A DNA stretch of 64,000 nucleotides from Helicobacter_D ganmani (GTDB lineage Bacteria; Campylobacterota; Campylobacteria; Campylobacterales; Helicobacteraceae). Where the stretch lies: assembly GCF_965138225.1 (NCBI RefSeq), contig NZ_CBCSAX010000003.1. One strand, 5' to 3'. The position numbers and the translations under genes are program-made. Positions 1 through 9,451 of this stretch are shown piece by piece. Positions within the stretch are counted from its first letter, which is position 1. Each line of letters starts with the position of its first letter. The notes below the pieces were generated by a model. It did not search any database, had not been told where the DNA came from, and was given only the letters and a program-made list of their open reading frames with translations.

Positions 1-141
1 AGGACTGAACAAAAAGAAATGTTAGAAAATGTGCTAGGAGTTTTGGAATCTGAAACTGCTATTCAAAGAGGCTTATATATGGGAGAGACAGAAAGCCCAG
101 CGCATTTTGAAAAGCGCAAAACACAAGCGGCAGAATCTTGA
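1..141 (+). CDS. C-terminal end of an accessory protein (5' cut by window edge)
   Basis: The reading frame is open from base 1 to a TGA at 139-141 and gives the last 46 residues of a protein that begins outside the window. Bases 8 to about 103 are nearly identical to 37814-37909, in the degraded gene next to trpCF. Both encode the segment EQKEMLENVLGVLESE followed by AIQ(R/K)GLY(M/I)GETESPA. Past that point the two diverge: this copy ends with a short basic tail, while the other continues for about 24 residues. The shorter tail suggests that this copy may itself be frameshifted or truncated. I do not recognise the family. No function can be given; the value of the segment is that it shows a dispersed multicopy family. 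It does not belong to the liv operon, which is on the other strand. Confidence 0.6.
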   Translation, partial: RTEQKEMLENVLGVLESETAIQRGLYMGETESPAHFEKRKTQAAES

Positions 142-215
142 AGCGCAATGTTGCAAAATCTCAAGGTTTAATTCTAGTCTAGTGGAATCGCAAGATTTTT
201 GATTGTAATTCCTTA

Positions 216-911
216 TTATCCGCCTAAATATCGTTTTTTAATCTCTTGATTTTCTAAAAGATTCTTTGCAAAATCCTCCATTACAATTTTGCCATTTTCT
301 AGCACATACGCACGATTGGCGACTTTGAGTGCAGCAAAGGCATTTTGTTCTACAAGCAGAATCGTAATGCCATTTTCGCGCAAGTTTAAAAGAATCTCAA
401 AAAGCTCTCCTACGACTTTGGGTGCAAGCCCGAGACTTGGTTCATCAAGCATAAGTAACTTTGGCTCACTCATTAAAGCTCTTGCAATGGCGAGCATTTG
501 TTGCTCACCCCCGCTCATTGTGCCTGCCATTTGTTTGTAACGCTCCTTTAGGCGAGGGAAAAGCCGATACATTTTTTCGCGCATTACTTCAAAGTTTTCA
601 TCATTATGATACGCTCCCATACGCAAATTTTCATCTACGCTAAGATTGGTAAAAACGCGCCTTCCCTCTGGCACAAGCGCGATTCCGCGTTGGATAATTT
701 TGTGTGTTGGAATCTTGGAGATATTTGCGCCAAAGAATCGGACTTTGCCTTTTGTTTTGACACTATGCACGATTCCATTAAGGGTTGAGGTTTTACCTGC
801 GCCATTACTTCCGATTAAAGTAATAATCTCGTGTTCTTCAATATGGAAGTTAATGCCCTTTAAGCCCGAAATCAAGCCATAATGCACTTGTAGATTCTCA
901 ATTTGAAGCAT
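216..911 (-). CDS. livF: Branched-chain amino acid ABC transporter ATPase LivF
   Basis: ATP-hydrolysing subunit of a high-affinity leucine/isoleucine/valine importer, acting on the cytoplasmic face with LivG on the LivHM channel. The 231 residues show Walker A (GSNGAGKTS, about residues 34-42), the ABC signature MSGGEQQ near residue 133, and Walker B LLMLDEP shortly after. The short length without the extra C-terminal helix seen in LivG is typical of LivF. It is the last gene of a five-gene minus-strand cluster (livJ, livH, livM, livG, livF) and its start overlaps the livG end by 14 nt, which implies translational coupling. The assignment rests on the family and on the complete operon context. 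Confidence 0.95.
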   Translation of the reverse strand: MLQIENLQVHYGLISGLKGINFHIEEHEIITLIGSNGAGKTSTLNGIVHSVKTKGKVRFFGANISKIPTHKIIQRGIALVPEGRRVFTNLSVDENLRMGAYHNDENFEVMREKMYRLFPRLKERYKQMAGTMSGGEQQMLAIARALMSEPKLLMLDEPSLGLAPKVVGELFEILLNLRENGITILLVEQNAFAALKVANRAYVLENGKIVMEDFAKNLLENQEIKKRYLGG

Positions 912-1671
912 AGAAGTCTCCTAGATAAGCTGCAATCACTTCGGGGTTGTTAATGGCTTCGTTGGGCGTGCCGCTGAAGAGTTTTTTGCCATAGTCTAGC
1001 ACCAAAACTTGCTCACAAAGTTGATTGACAAAGGGCATATCGTGTTCAATTAACAAAATGCTTAAATCAAAGTCTTTTTGCATTTTTAAAATCAATTCGC
1101 AAAGCTCTTGCGTCTCTTTGGGATTCATTCCCGCGGCTGGTTCATCTAATAACAAAAGTTTTGGATTGGTTGCTAAGGCTCTTGCGATTTCTACTTTACG
1201 ACTATTTCCATAGCTCAACGCGTTTGCATTGGTATTCCATTGGTTGCCTAATCCAATATAATCCAAAATCCACCGAGCTTTTTCCTTAATGCGTTTTTCC
1301 TCTTTAAAATATCTTCCTATGCGAAAAGCAGCTTCAAGAAAGCTATATTTTGCTTCATTGTGCAAACCAATGAGGACATTATCTAACACACTCATAGAAT
1401 TAAAGAGCCGAATGTTTTGAAAAGTGCGCGCAATTCCTAAATGCACAATTGTATTTGGCTTATATTTAGAGATATTTTTGCCCAAAAAATGAACTTTTCC
1501 GCTATTTGGCTTATAATTTGCAGTAATAATGTTAAACATTGTTGTTTTGCCTGCTCCATTTGGACCAATTAATCCAAAAATTTGTCCTTGTTGCACACTA
1601 AAGCTTACATTATCAATCGCCTTTAATCCCCCAAAGGCAATACTGACATTTTCTAGTTCCAAAATTGCCAT
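898..1671 (-). CDS. livG: Branched-chain amino acid ABC transporter ATPase LivG
   Basis: Second ATPase of the branched-chain amino acid importer. Its 257 residues carry Walker A GPNGAGKTT (about 36-44), the long insert after the first beta sheets typical of LivG, Walker B LLLLDEP, and the family-specific AAGMNPKE segment after Walker B. The ABC signature reads LSYGNSRKVEIAR, whereas LSYGQQR is usual; the Asn-Ser substitution is unusual but leaves the LSxG core. The gene overlaps livM by one base and livF by 14 nt, so the three should be made together. Specificity could extend to related aliphatic or aromatic amino acids, as in other HAAT-family systems. Confidence 0.95.
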   Translation of the reverse strand: MAILELENVSIAFGGLKAIDNVSFSVQQGQIFGLIGPNGAGKTTMFNIITANYKPNSGKVHFLGKNISKYKPNTIVHLGIARTFQNIRLFNSMSVLDNVLIGLHNEAKYSFLEAAFRIGRYFKEEKRIKEKARWILDYIGLGNQWNTNANALSYGNSRKVEIARALATNPKLLLLDEPAAGMNPKETQELCELILKMQKDFDLSILLIEHDMPFVNQLCEQVLVLDYGKKLFSGTPNEAINNPEVIAAYLGDFYASN

Positions 1672-2855
1672 TATTGCGCCTTTTTAAACAATCTTAGTTT
1701 GGTAGGATTCAAATCCCAAACTTCGCGTTTGCCCATAATGCCCTCTCTAGCAAAAAGCATAATCACAAGCAAGATGAGTGAGAAAAACACCATTCTAAGT
1801 CCCGGATAAGAACCAAAATCATTTCCAAAAAAGACTAAAGGCTGGTCTAGAAATCTAAGCCATTCTCCCCCACCGATAACCAAAATCGCTCCCAAAATCG
1901 CTCCACTCGTGCTTCCTAAACCCCCAAGCACAATGATGATTAAAAGCTGAAATGTAAGCTCAAACCCAAAGATTTTTGGGTCAATCGTAGTGAGCCAAAC
2001 CGCCATTAATCCGCCTCCAATGCCTTCTAGAAATGCACTTGTGGAGAAAGCAAAAGTTTTGATTTTGAAAGTGTTAATTCCCATTGCAATTGCAGCATCT
2101 TCATCGTCTCGGACTGCTTTCATTGCGCGTCCATATTTAGAATAGACGATTTGCAGGATTAAAATTACTGAAGCGGTGGCAAAGATTCCACTCCAAAAAA
2201 AGACTGTGATATTTGCTCCATTACCAAACGCGTGGATATAAAGGAAATTAAAGAATCCTTGTAAAGGTGAATCGTTCGTGCTAAGGTTTAAAAGCAGTTT
2301 TTCTATCGCACCGACAATGGAATCGTGATTATTTGGAATCTCATTTAAGCCAATCGCCCCGTTCGTCCATTCTGGATTGTTAATTGCTAGGATTTTGATA
2401 ATAAAACCAAAGCCAAGCGTTACAATCGCTAAATAATCCCCGCGCACGCGAAATACAGGAAAAGAAAGCAGAATCGCAAGGATAGCTGCTACGATTCCAC
2501 TACAAAACAGAGCGGGCAATAACTCGCTATACATACTCAAAATAAAAGGGTGGGGGTCTGCTAGCTGAAACATTCCCCATTTCAAATCCGAATCTAACAA
2601 CATTAATGCGGTGATATATGCACCAATCGCTACAAACCCGTTTGGTTCTAAAGAAAGCTGCCCTGTTACGCCATTAATCAGATTGTAACTCACCGCTAGA
2701 ATTACAAAAATAAGAATATTGTTAAAAATTCTTAAGGCATAATCTCCCAACAAGCTTTGTGAAGCAAAAAGCACGCAAATGACTAATACATAAATACTAC
2801 AATGGAATCCCAAAGTCGCAATTGTTGGGCTATTTGTGTAAAGTTTCTTAAACAT
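1671..2855 (-). CDS. livM: Branched-chain amino acid ABC transporter permease LivM
   Basis: Integral membrane channel subunit that pairs with LivH. The protein is strongly hydrophobic throughout, with about nine to ten predicted membrane spans. It contains the LivM-type segments SLEPNGFVAIGAY and the cytoplasmic loop YSKYGRAMKAVRDDEDAAIAMG, which matches the EAA-like ATPase contact loop (DExAA, GIN) of this family. I chose the ATG at 2855 (394 residues) because an AGG lies eight bases upstream. The alternative TTG at 2891 lies inside livH and adds 12 residues. The gene sits between livH (gap 8 nt) and livG (overlap 1 nt). Confidence 0.93.
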   Translation of the reverse strand: MFKKLYTNSPTIATLGFHCSIYVLVICVLFASQSLLGDYALRIFNNILIFVILAVSYNLINGVTGQLSLEPNGFVAIGAYITALMLLDSDLKWGMFQLADPHPFILSMYSELLPALFCSGIVAAILAILLSFPVFRVRGDYLAIVTLGFGFIIKILAINNPEWTNGAIGLNEIPNNHDSIVGAIEKLLLNLSTNDSPLQGFFNFLYIHAFGNGANITVFFWSGIFATASVILILQIVYSKYGRAMKAVRDDEDAAIAMGINTFKIKTFAFSTSAFLEGIGGGLMAVWLTTIDPKIFGFELTFQLLIIIVLGGLGSTSGAILGAILVIGGGEWLRFLDQPLVFFGNDFGSYPGLRMVFFSLILLVIMLFAREGIMGKREVWDLNPTKLRLFKKAQ

Positions 2856-2863
2856 TTTGCAAC

Positions 2864-3763
2864 CTAAAAACGACTTTTTTCTAAACGCCAATCGCCCATA
2901 ATGCCGACGGGACGAAATAGCAATACAAGAATGAGGAAAAGAAATGCGAAAGCGTCCTTGTATCCTCCAAGGTCTGGGAAAAGTGCTACCGCCATAACTT
3001 CTGTAAAGCCCAAGATAAAGCCTCCAAGCACTGCTCCGCCTACACTTCCGATTCCACCTAAAACCGCAGCAGCAAAGGCTTTTAAGCCAATTAACACGCC
3101 CATAAGCGGGTCAATCGTGGGATAAGAAATTGCATAAAAAATCCCCCCGATTCCTGCTAAAGTGCTACCAATCGCAAAGACAATGGCGATGATGTGATTT
3201 ACATTGATTCCCATTAAGCGCACGGTGTTAATATCAAATGCACTTGCGCGAATCGCCATTCCTTGCTTTGTGTGATAGAGAAAACGCAAAAGTCCTCCCA
3301 AAAGTAAAAGCGTAACCAATGGAATTATCAATGTAATAATGGTTAGACTGATACCAAAAATATCCAAAGATTGTGAGAAAAATGCTGGAGCATTAAAGAA
3401 TCTAGGTGTAGAGCCAAAGAGGACATTAAAAAGATTTTCCAAAAAAAAGCTCACTCCAATGGCGGTAATCAGCATAGAGATTCTAGGTGCATTGCGTAAA
3501 GGTGTGTAGGCAATCTTGTCAATCGCTACACCTAGGATTCCACACAAGACAATGGATAGAATCGCAGCAGCATAAAAAGGCAAATTAAAGGAGCTAATGG
3601 CAAAAAAAACGAGAAATGCTCCTACCATCATAATATCTGCGTGGGCGAAGTTAATGAGGCGCAAACAACCATAAACCATTGTATAGCCAATCGCGATGAG
3701 CGCATACATACTGCCCAAGCTTAAGCCATTAATACATTGCTGAAAAAAAGTCAAAAAGTCCAA
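2864..3763 (-). CDS. livH: Branched-chain amino acid ABC transporter permease LivH
   Basis: The other membrane channel subunit of the Liv importer: 299 residues with about eight hydrophobic spans. It shows the family hallmarks INGLSLGSMYALIAIGYTMVYG near the N terminus, LINFAHADIMMVGAF, and the loop ASAFDINTVRLMGINV, which contacts the ATPases. The C terminus ends with RPVGIMGD, common in LivH proteins. The apparent start is a TTG with TAAGG just upstream; no ATG is better placed. It lies 37 nt after livJ in the same direction and just before livM, so it is part of one transcription unit. Confidence 0.93.
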   Translation of the reverse strand: MDFLTFFQQCINGLSLGSMYALIAIGYTMVYGCLRLINFAHADIMMVGAFLVFFAISSFNLPFYAAAILSIVLCGILGVAIDKIAYTPLRNAPRISMLITAIGVSFFLENLFNVLFGSTPRFFNAPAFFSQSLDIFGISLTIITLIIPLVTLLLLGGLLRFLYHTKQGMAIRASAFDINTVRLMGINVNHIIAIVFAIGSTLAGIGGIFYAISYPTIDPLMGVLIGLKAFAAAVLGGIGSVGGAVLGGFILGFTEVMAVALFPDLGGYKDAFAFLFLILVLLFRPVGIMGDWRLEKSRF

Positions 3764-3800
3764 ACTCTAAACCTTAAAATTTACAGAATCTTAAAAGTTT

Positions 3801-4916
3801 TTATGGTTCAATCGTGGTTTTATAAACTAAGTTACCACCTTGCACTTGATTAATCACCGCACTGCGGATAGATTCGCCATTTTTCAAAGAGAATTTACCA
3901 CTTATGCCATCATAATCTTCGACATTGCGGATTTTATCATTAATACATTCGCGATTCTCCGCACCGCATTGTTCAATCGCAGCTACAGCAATCCCATAAG
4001 CATCCGCAAGCATAATACTAAAAGAGCTTACAGGTTCATTGTAGGTTTTTTTGTAATCCTTGATGAATTTCTCGCCTTTGGGGGTTTGTTTGGAGTTTGT
4101 AGAATAATAATCCGTTACCATATAGCCTTCCCCTGCTTCTTTGGCAACATCAAAGAAAATTTTGTTTGAAACTAAGCCATCTCCCCCAATAGTTGGGACA
4201 TTTAATCCTAATTGCTTGGCTTGAACCGCAATCAGTGCGCCCTCGTTATAATAGATTGGCAAATAAAGAACATCGGGATTCTTTGCCTTAATGCTTGAAA
4301 TTTGCGCTTTGAAGTCTTTAGTCCCTGCTTGAGCGTTGGCTTCAATGATGATTTCGCCGCCTAAAGTTTTAAATTGATTTCTAAAAGCACGTGTAAGTCC
4401 GATAGAGTAATCACTGCTATTATCAAACAAAATAGCTGCCTTTTTTGCACCTAAATCTTTGAAAGCCAAGTTTGCTGCAATTAACCCTTGAAAGCTATCT
4501 GCAAAAGAGACACGAGAAACGAAGTTTTTGCCCTTAGTTACGCGGTCATTAGTCGCCACAGGAGCAATTAAAGGCGTTTTGCTATCGTCTGCAATTTTTG
4601 TCATTGCAAGTGCATTGGTGGAAATCATAGGACCAATAACAACGCTGACTTTGTCGCTTGAAACGAGTTTTTGCATTGCATTTGCGGATTCTATTTTATC
4701 GCTCTTATTGTCAATAAAAATAATTTTAATCTCTTCACCATTTTTAGTTTTGCTTTGTGCCTTGTAAGCTAAGTCAATTCCGCGTTTTCCAAGCTCTCCA
4801 AATCCACCTACTGCACCACTTGCAGGCAAAACGACACCGATTTTTACTTCTCCTGCTAAAAGATTGCTAGCAAAGATTCCGCACGCCAAATAGAGGGTTA
4901 CAAAAGTCTTCTTCAT
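3801..4916 (-). CDS. livJ: Branched-chain amino acid ABC transporter, periplasmic binding protein
   Basis: Periplasmic receptor that captures the substrate and delivers it to LivHM. The 371-residue precursor starts with a Sec signal peptide (MKKT, hydrophobic stretch, cleavage near LLAG/E). The mature part has the type I periplasmic-binding fold of the Leu/Ile/Val family: KIGVVLPASGAVGGFGE at the start, GPMISTNALAMTKIA, and DYYSTNSK with FSIMLADAYGIAVA further on. It is the first gene of the liv cluster, so the operon promoter should lie in 4917-5063. LivJ and LivK paralogues cannot be told apart from sequence alone, so the symbol is nominal. Confidence 0.9.
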   Translation of the reverse strand: MKKTFVTLYLACGIFASNLLAGEVKIGVVLPASGAVGGFGELGKRGIDLAYKAQSKTKNGEEIKIIFIDNKSDKIESANAMQKLVSSDKVSVVIGPMISTNALAMTKIADDSKTPLIAPVATNDRVTKGKNFVSRVSFADSFQGLIAANLAFKDLGAKKAAILFDNSSDYSIGLTRAFRNQFKTLGGEIIIEANAQAGTKDFKAQISSIKAKNPDVLYLPIYYNEGALIAVQAKQLGLNVPTIGGDGLVSNKIFFDVAKEAGEGYMVTDYYSTNSKQTPKGEKFIKDYKKTYNEPVSSFSIMLADAYGIAVAAIEQCGAENRECINDKIRNVEDYDGISGKFSLKNGESIRSAVINQVQGGNLVYKTTIEP

Positions 4917-4990
4917 TGAAAATCCTTATATTCAAAGATAAAAGCTAATCTTACAATATTTTTTTTAAAGACACATTAAGTATTTGTGGG

Positions 4991-5022
4991 GATTGTTGAT
5001 TCTTGTAGAATCTTACAATGAC
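4991..5022. repeat. Copy of dispersed palindromic intergenic repeat
   Basis: GATTGTTGATTCTTGTAGAATCTTACAATGAC holds the inverted pair GATTCT/AGAATC, bounded by GATTG and CAATGAC. The same plan (ATTGCC...GATTC...GAATC...GCAATGAC, degenerate) occurs at 9452, 13926, 61056 and 61126. Confidence 0.5.
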
Positions 5023-5039
5023 AAGAGGTTTTGTCATTG
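5016..5039. terminator. Perfect 9-bp hairpin between yceI-like gene and livJ
   Basis: CAATGACAA (5016-5024) and TTGTCATTG (5031-5039) form a perfect stem around the loop GAGGTT. It lies after the stop of the minus-strand YceI-like gene and before livJ on the same strand. It could end yceI transcription. There is no clean T-run on that side, so the termination role is an inference. It overlaps a dispersed palindromic repeat at 4991-5022. Confidence 0.45.
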
Positions 5040-5063
5040 TGTTTTATTAGGGTAGTTGTGTGG

Positions 5064-5606
5064 TTATTTTGCGTTTGCTTTAAGGTTTAAAGTAATTTTT
5101 ACTTCATCACCCACAGCATTATCTTTGAAAATATTGTGCCAAGAGACATCAAAATCACTTCTTAGAATCTTGGTTGTGGCATTGATTGCTAGCTCTTTGC
5201 CATTGGGCTGGATTGTTGCATCAAGCACAATGGGTTTTGTTGTGGAGCGAATGGTTAAATCGCCATAAATCTTGCCTGCTTCAAATTTTGTCATTTTGAA
5301 AGTCATATTAGGATATTTTTTGGCATCAAACATATCCTCTGCTTGCAAATGCGCGTCTCTTTTGGGGTTTGCAGTATCCACTGAAGTTATATCTACAACA
5401 CCCTCTAAGATTTTTAAAGTGCTAGAAGCTTGGTCGTAATCAATTGTTGCACTAAATTTGTTGAATTTACCATCTACTTGTGTTAGTTTAAGGTGGGAGA
5501 CTTGAAAATCTATTTTTGAGTTTGCAGAATCAAGTGCATAGGGAGCTGCAAGTGCTGGGAGACTAAGAGCCGCTGCTAAACTAAGAGAACAGAGAAATTT
5601 TTTCAT
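5064..5606 (-). CDS. YceI-like periplasmic protein
   Basis: A 180-residue exported protein with a clear Sec signal peptide (MKKFLCSLSLAAALSLPALAA, cut after ALA/A). The mature part matches the YceI lipocalin-like family: YALDSANSKIDFQVSHLK at the start, AEDMFDAKKYPNMTFK in the middle, and DLTIRSTTKPIVLDA later on. Family members form a beta barrel that binds polyisoprenoids or amphiphilic molecules and are often stress- or acid-induced; the ligand here is unknown. It is a single gene transcribed toward livJ and divergent from the chemoreceptor gene. The 225-bp AT-rich intergenic region upstream holds both promoters. Confidence 0.88.
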   Translation of the reverse strand: MKKFLCSLSLAAALSLPALAAPYALDSANSKIDFQVSHLKLTQVDGKFNKFSATIDYDQASSTLKILEGVVDITSVDTANPKRDAHLQAEDMFDAKKYPNMTFKMTKFEAGKIYGDLTIRSTTKPIVLDATIQPNGKELAINATTKILRSDFDVSWHNIFKDNAVGDEVKITLNLKANAK

Positions 5607-5831
5607 TGAAAATCCTTTTGAAATTAAAATTTAAACTCTGAAATTATAGTCCATAAAAAATAATCAATGGTAAATAATGACAAATATTTTATAAAATATA
5701 AAATTCTAAAATTAAACTTAACTTTAAGAAAAAGTTAAAATTATCTTAACAAAAACTTCACACATTTTTGAAATAAACTCAATAAAGCACGAGTAAAATT
5801 CGCATAACTAAATTTTTAAAAGGATATTCTT

Positions 5832-7940
5832 ATGTTTAAGAGTCTAAGACTAGGGACGAAAATCACATTGATTACGAGTTTTATTGTTTTGCTTGTTATG
5901 GGGACATTGACTTTTGTTATTAGTTATGAATCTGCTAAAGTCTTGCAAAGCGAAGCCCACAAGCTGCTAGTGAGCGCAAACTCAAGGGCAATCAATCGCT
6001 TAGAGGGTGCGATTCAACAATCTTTTATGGCATTAGAGACCGCAGAGGGTATTACCTCATCTATCATTGCAAACGATAGTGATGGAATCGTAAGTCGGGA
6101 TTTGCTAAAAGATGTCGTTATGCATATGATTTTAGATAATGAATGGGCATCTTTTGCTTATCTTTATATTCCCGGGCAGTCTATTTATAGCAAGAAGTCG
6201 GTTGCGGAATCCACGACAGACTTTTTGTTGCCAAATGGTGAATTTATGATATTAATGGATATTGATAGAGAGCGCAACGATGGGGTAAATATACTTCAAG
6301 CCGATGAGGACATTATCCATTTGCCTTCGGTTAAAAACGCGCTAGAGACAAAAAAAATCTCTTTTGATGATCCTAGAAAGTTTGACATTGATAATCTGGT
6401 TGTGTTTGGTTCTAATATCTCCGCGCCTATTTTTGATAAAAATAATAAGGTTATTGGTGTAATTGGAATCATAATGGACTTGCAACAAATCTCTAAAGTC
6501 GTCCTAGACCCTAAACGTTCAGCTTTTAAGGGAGATAGGAAGTTTCTACTCTCTCAAAATGGCATTATCCTAATCCACCCTGATTCCTCGCTGGTAGGGA
6601 AAAAACTCATAGAGAAAAACAATCATAGCAGTGTGGATATGCTCCTAAATCTCCTAAACTCTGGCAGAACTACCGCAATAGAATATGTTGGACCAAATGC
6701 GACAGAAAATTACGCAGGAGTCTCGCATTTTCAACTTTGGGAGGATATTGACACGACTTGGACACTTGTTACGGTTGCACCTAAGGAAGTTATCTATGAG
6801 CCATTAAACAAGATTGAGACGATTATTGTTTTCTCTGCGATTGTAGCGTTGCTAGTGATTTCTCTAACGATTTGGCTTTATACAAAGCAATATATCACAA
6901 ATAGAATGGTGAATCTCAGCAAGCTTTTATCGGATTTCTTTGATTTTATAAACCACAAGACAGACAAGGCTCCACATTTTGCAAAAATCTTAGCAAAAGA
7001 TGAGATTGGTAGTATGGGAAATTTAATTAATAAAAACATACAAAGCACAAATGAAAGCTTGCAAAAAGATGAATCAATGGTGCAACAAGTCATTGCTGCG
7101 GTAAAAGAGATGAAAGAGGGAAATTTGAATCTAAAATTAAATGCGATTCCTAATAATCCAAAGCTGTTAGAGTTGCAAGAAACTTTAAATGAAATGCTAC
7201 AAGTCTTGCAAGTCAAAGTAGGCTCTAGTTTAAATCAGCTACAAGCAGTCTTTAGTGATTATAGGAATTTAAACTTCACTGCAAATGTGGAGAATCCTAA
7301 AGGAGATATGGAAGTTTCTTTAAATGCCATTGGAGAGGAGGTTAAAAATATGCTAGAAGTTTCCTCTAAATTGTCCCTTTCTTTAAAGGAACAGAGTCAA
7401 TCTCTAAATGATTGTGTCCAGCATCTAATGAGTGCGAATGAAAATCAAGTAAATAGTCTAAGTCGCTCTTCAGAAAATACCGAGAATATCACAATTTCTA
7501 TGCAGTCTATTAATGATAAGACTTCAGAAATTACGCGACAAGTAGAGGATATAAAAAATGTCGTAAGCATCATTAATGAGATAGCCGAGCAGACGAATCT
7601 CTTAGCACTCAATGCCGCGATTGAAGCAGCAAGAGCAGGAGAACACGGAAGAGGTTTTGCGGTCGTGGCTGATGAGGTGCGCAAACTAGCCGAACGGACG
7701 CAAAAGAGCTTAGGAGAGATTGGCGCAAATGTCAATGTGCTAGTGCAGGGCATTAACGATATGGGCGAATCGGTAAAGGAGCAGACAAAGGGCGTAGAGC
7801 AAATCAATGAGACAATTTCACATCTCAATAGCATAGCAGAGAATAATCAAGAAATAGCGAATAAAACAGAAATGGTTGCACAATACATAGATGAAATCGC
7901 AAATGAAATCACTCAAGATATGGAGCGAAAGAAGTTTTAG
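5832..7940 (+). CDS. Methyl-accepting chemotaxis protein with dCache sensor
   Basis: A transmembrane chemoreceptor of 702 residues. TM1 lies around residues 10-30. A large periplasmic region follows (about 35-325) with dCache features such as SAPIFDKNNKVIGVIGIIMD and LLSQNGIILIHPDSSLVG. TM2 lies near 333-352, then come HAMP and linker helices and the conserved signalling hairpin tip EQTNLLALNAAIEA at about residue 585, with EHGRGFAVVADEVRKLAERT after it. The C terminus ends in RKKF with no CheR/CheB-binding pentapeptide. The ligand cannot be told from the sequence; dCache receptors in this group often sense amino or organic acids. It is a single gene, 113 bp before ffh, with AAGGA ahead of its ATG. 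Its signalling tip is nearly identical to that of CetA at 12.5 kb. Confidence 0.93.
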   Translation: MFKSLRLGTKITLITSFIVLLVMGTLTFVISYESAKVLQSEAHKLLVSANSRAINRLEGAIQQSFMALETAEGITSSIIANDSDGIVSRDLLKDVVMHMILDNEWASFAYLYIPGQSIYSKKSVAESTTDFLLPNGEFMILMDIDRERNDGVNILQADEDIIHLPSVKNALETKKISFDDPRKFDIDNLVVFGSNISAPIFDKNNKVIGVIGIIMDLQQISKVVLDPKRSAFKGDRKFLLSQNGIILIHPDSSLVGKKLIEKNNHSSVDMLLNLLNSGRTTAIEYVGPNATENYAGVSHFQLWEDIDTTWTLVTVAPKEVIYEPLNKIETIIVFSAIVALLVISLTIWLYTKQYITNRMVNLSKLLSDFFDFINHKTDKAPHFAKILAKDEIGSMGNLINKNIQSTNESLQKDESMVQQVIAAVKEMKEGNLNLKLNAIPNNPKLLELQETLNEMLQVLQVKVGSSLNQLQAVFSDYRNLNFTANVENPKGDMEVSLNAIGEEVKNMLEVSSKLSLSLKEQSQSLNDCVQHLMSANENQVNSLSRSSENTENITISMQSINDKTSEITRQVEDIKNVVSIINEIAEQTNLLALNAAIEAARAGEHGRGFAVVADEVRKLAERTQKSLGEIGANVNVLVQGINDMGESVKEQTKGVEQINETISHLNSIAENNQEIANKTEMVAQYIDEIANEITQDMERKKF

Positions 7941-8053
7941 ATTTTAGGCAAATCCGCTTGATTTGACAATGTTTAAAGATATGAATATTTTAAGCAAATC
8001 TAATGTAGAATCACGCTTTTTATCTTTAAAATTACAAATACAAGGCTATTAAG

Positions 8054-9394
8054 TTGTTTGGTGTTATTACAGAAAGTTTCCAAAGTGCAATTAATAAAAT
8101 CCGATTCCAAGATGATGAAAAGGCGTTAAAACGCGCATTAGATGAGCTCAAAAAGTCTTTGTTAAAATCCGATGTGCATTATAAGGTTTTAAAAGAACTT
8201 TTGGGTGAAATTGAGAAGAAAACAAAGCTTGCAGGAATAGGAAAAGAGAATTTTTTAAGCGCATTAAAAGAATCACTAAATACGATTCTTACTGCACCGG
8301 GTAATTATGGGTTTATTTTTGCGCCCAAGCCCCCAACAATCGTATTAATGGCGGGCTTACAAGGAAGCGGGAAAACAACAACAACCGCAAAACTTGCTAA
8401 TTATCTCAAGGGCAAACAAAAGAAAGTTTTGCTTGCAGCTTGTGATTTGCAGAGACTAGCCGCGGTGGAGCAGTTGCGACAATTAGCCTTGCAAGTGGAA
8501 GTGGATTTTTTTCATTTGGAGGGGAAAACCCCCATAGAAATTGCAATACAAGCTAAGCAAAAGGCAGTTGAGGGGCTTTATGATGTGTTGCTTGTGGATA
8601 CTGCCGGGCGATTGGCGGTTGATGAAGCCTTAATGCAGGAGTTGCAAGGCATTAAAGCGGCGATTAACCCTAATGAAGTCTTTTATGTGGTGGATAGTTT
8701 AAGCGGGCAAGATGGTGTCAAGAGTGCTGGAATCTTTCATCAGAAAATGAACTTAAGCGGAGTAGTTTTAAGCAAATTTGATGGAGATAGCAAAGGTGGA
8801 ATTGCACTTTCTATTGCGCATCAGCTTGGGATTCCATTGCGCTTTATTGGTGTGGGTGAGAAAGTTGCGGATTTAGAGGTTTTTATTCCTGAACGCATTG
8901 TAGGGCGGTTAATGGGGGCAGGGGATATTCACTCTTTGGCTGAAAAAACTGCTGCCGTAATTAGCGAGAAAGAGGCAAAAGACATTTCTAAGAAAATTAA
9001 AAAGGGCAAATTTAATTTTAATGACTTCATTGCGCAGTTGGATAATATCAAAAAAATTGGTTCTATGCAGTCGATTCTCTCAATGTTGCCCGGTTTAGGT
9101 AATATGGCAAGTGCGCTTAAAGATGTGGATTTAGACAATTCTAAAGAGATGAAACAAATCCGCGCAATGGTTTTTTCAATGACGCCAAAAGAGCGCGAGA
9201 ATCCGGATTTGCTCAATGGCAGTCGCAAGAAGCGCATTGCAATGGGCGCAGGGATTGATGTTAGTGATGTGAATCGCTTTTTGAAGCAGTTTGAAAATGC
9301 AGCAAAAATGGCAAAGAAATTTTCTAATAAAGGTGGAATGGGAGATTTGATGAGCCTAATGAAAGACGCAAAAATGGGGCAACTTAGGAGATAA
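8054..9394 (+). CDS. ffh: Signal recognition particle protein Ffh
   Basis: GTPase of the signal recognition particle, which brings nascent membrane proteins to FtsY and the Sec translocon. The 446 residues show the N-terminal helical bundle, G1 GLQGSGKTTT near residue 99, G3 DTAGRL, the SGQDG and SKFDGDSKGG segments, and a C-terminal M domain with a methionine-rich tail (KGGMGDLMSLMKDAKMGQLRR) that binds SRP RNA. The start appears to be a TTG at 8054; no ATG is suitably placed and the N terminus (FGVITESFQ) matches the family. It is the first gene of the ffh-rpsP-khpA-rimM-trmD-rplS block. Confidence 0.96.
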   Translation: MFGVITESFQSAINKIRFQDDEKALKRALDELKKSLLKSDVHYKVLKELLGEIEKKTKLAGIGKENFLSALKESLNTILTAPGNYGFIFAPKPPTIVLMAGLQGSGKTTTTAKLANYLKGKQKKVLLAACDLQRLAAVEQLRQLALQVEVDFFHLEGKTPIEIAIQAKQKAVEGLYDVLLVDTAGRLAVDEALMQELQGIKAAINPNEVFYVVDSLSGQDGVKSAGIFHQKMNLSGVVLSKFDGDSKGGIALSIAHQLGIPLRFIGVGEKVADLEVFIPERIVGRLMGAGDIHSLAEKTAAVISEKEAKDISKKIKKGKFNFNDFIAQLDNIKKIGSMQSILSMLPGLGNMASALKDVDLDNSKEMKQIRAMVFSMTPKERENPDLLNGSRKKRIAMGAGIDVSDVNRFLKQFENAAKMAKKFSNKGGMGDLMSLMKDAKMGQLRR

Positions 9395-9451
9395 TCTGCA
9401 TTTTGTCGGCGTTTGAACTTTGTCTAGTGGTAGGCTTATGTTAAGATGAAT

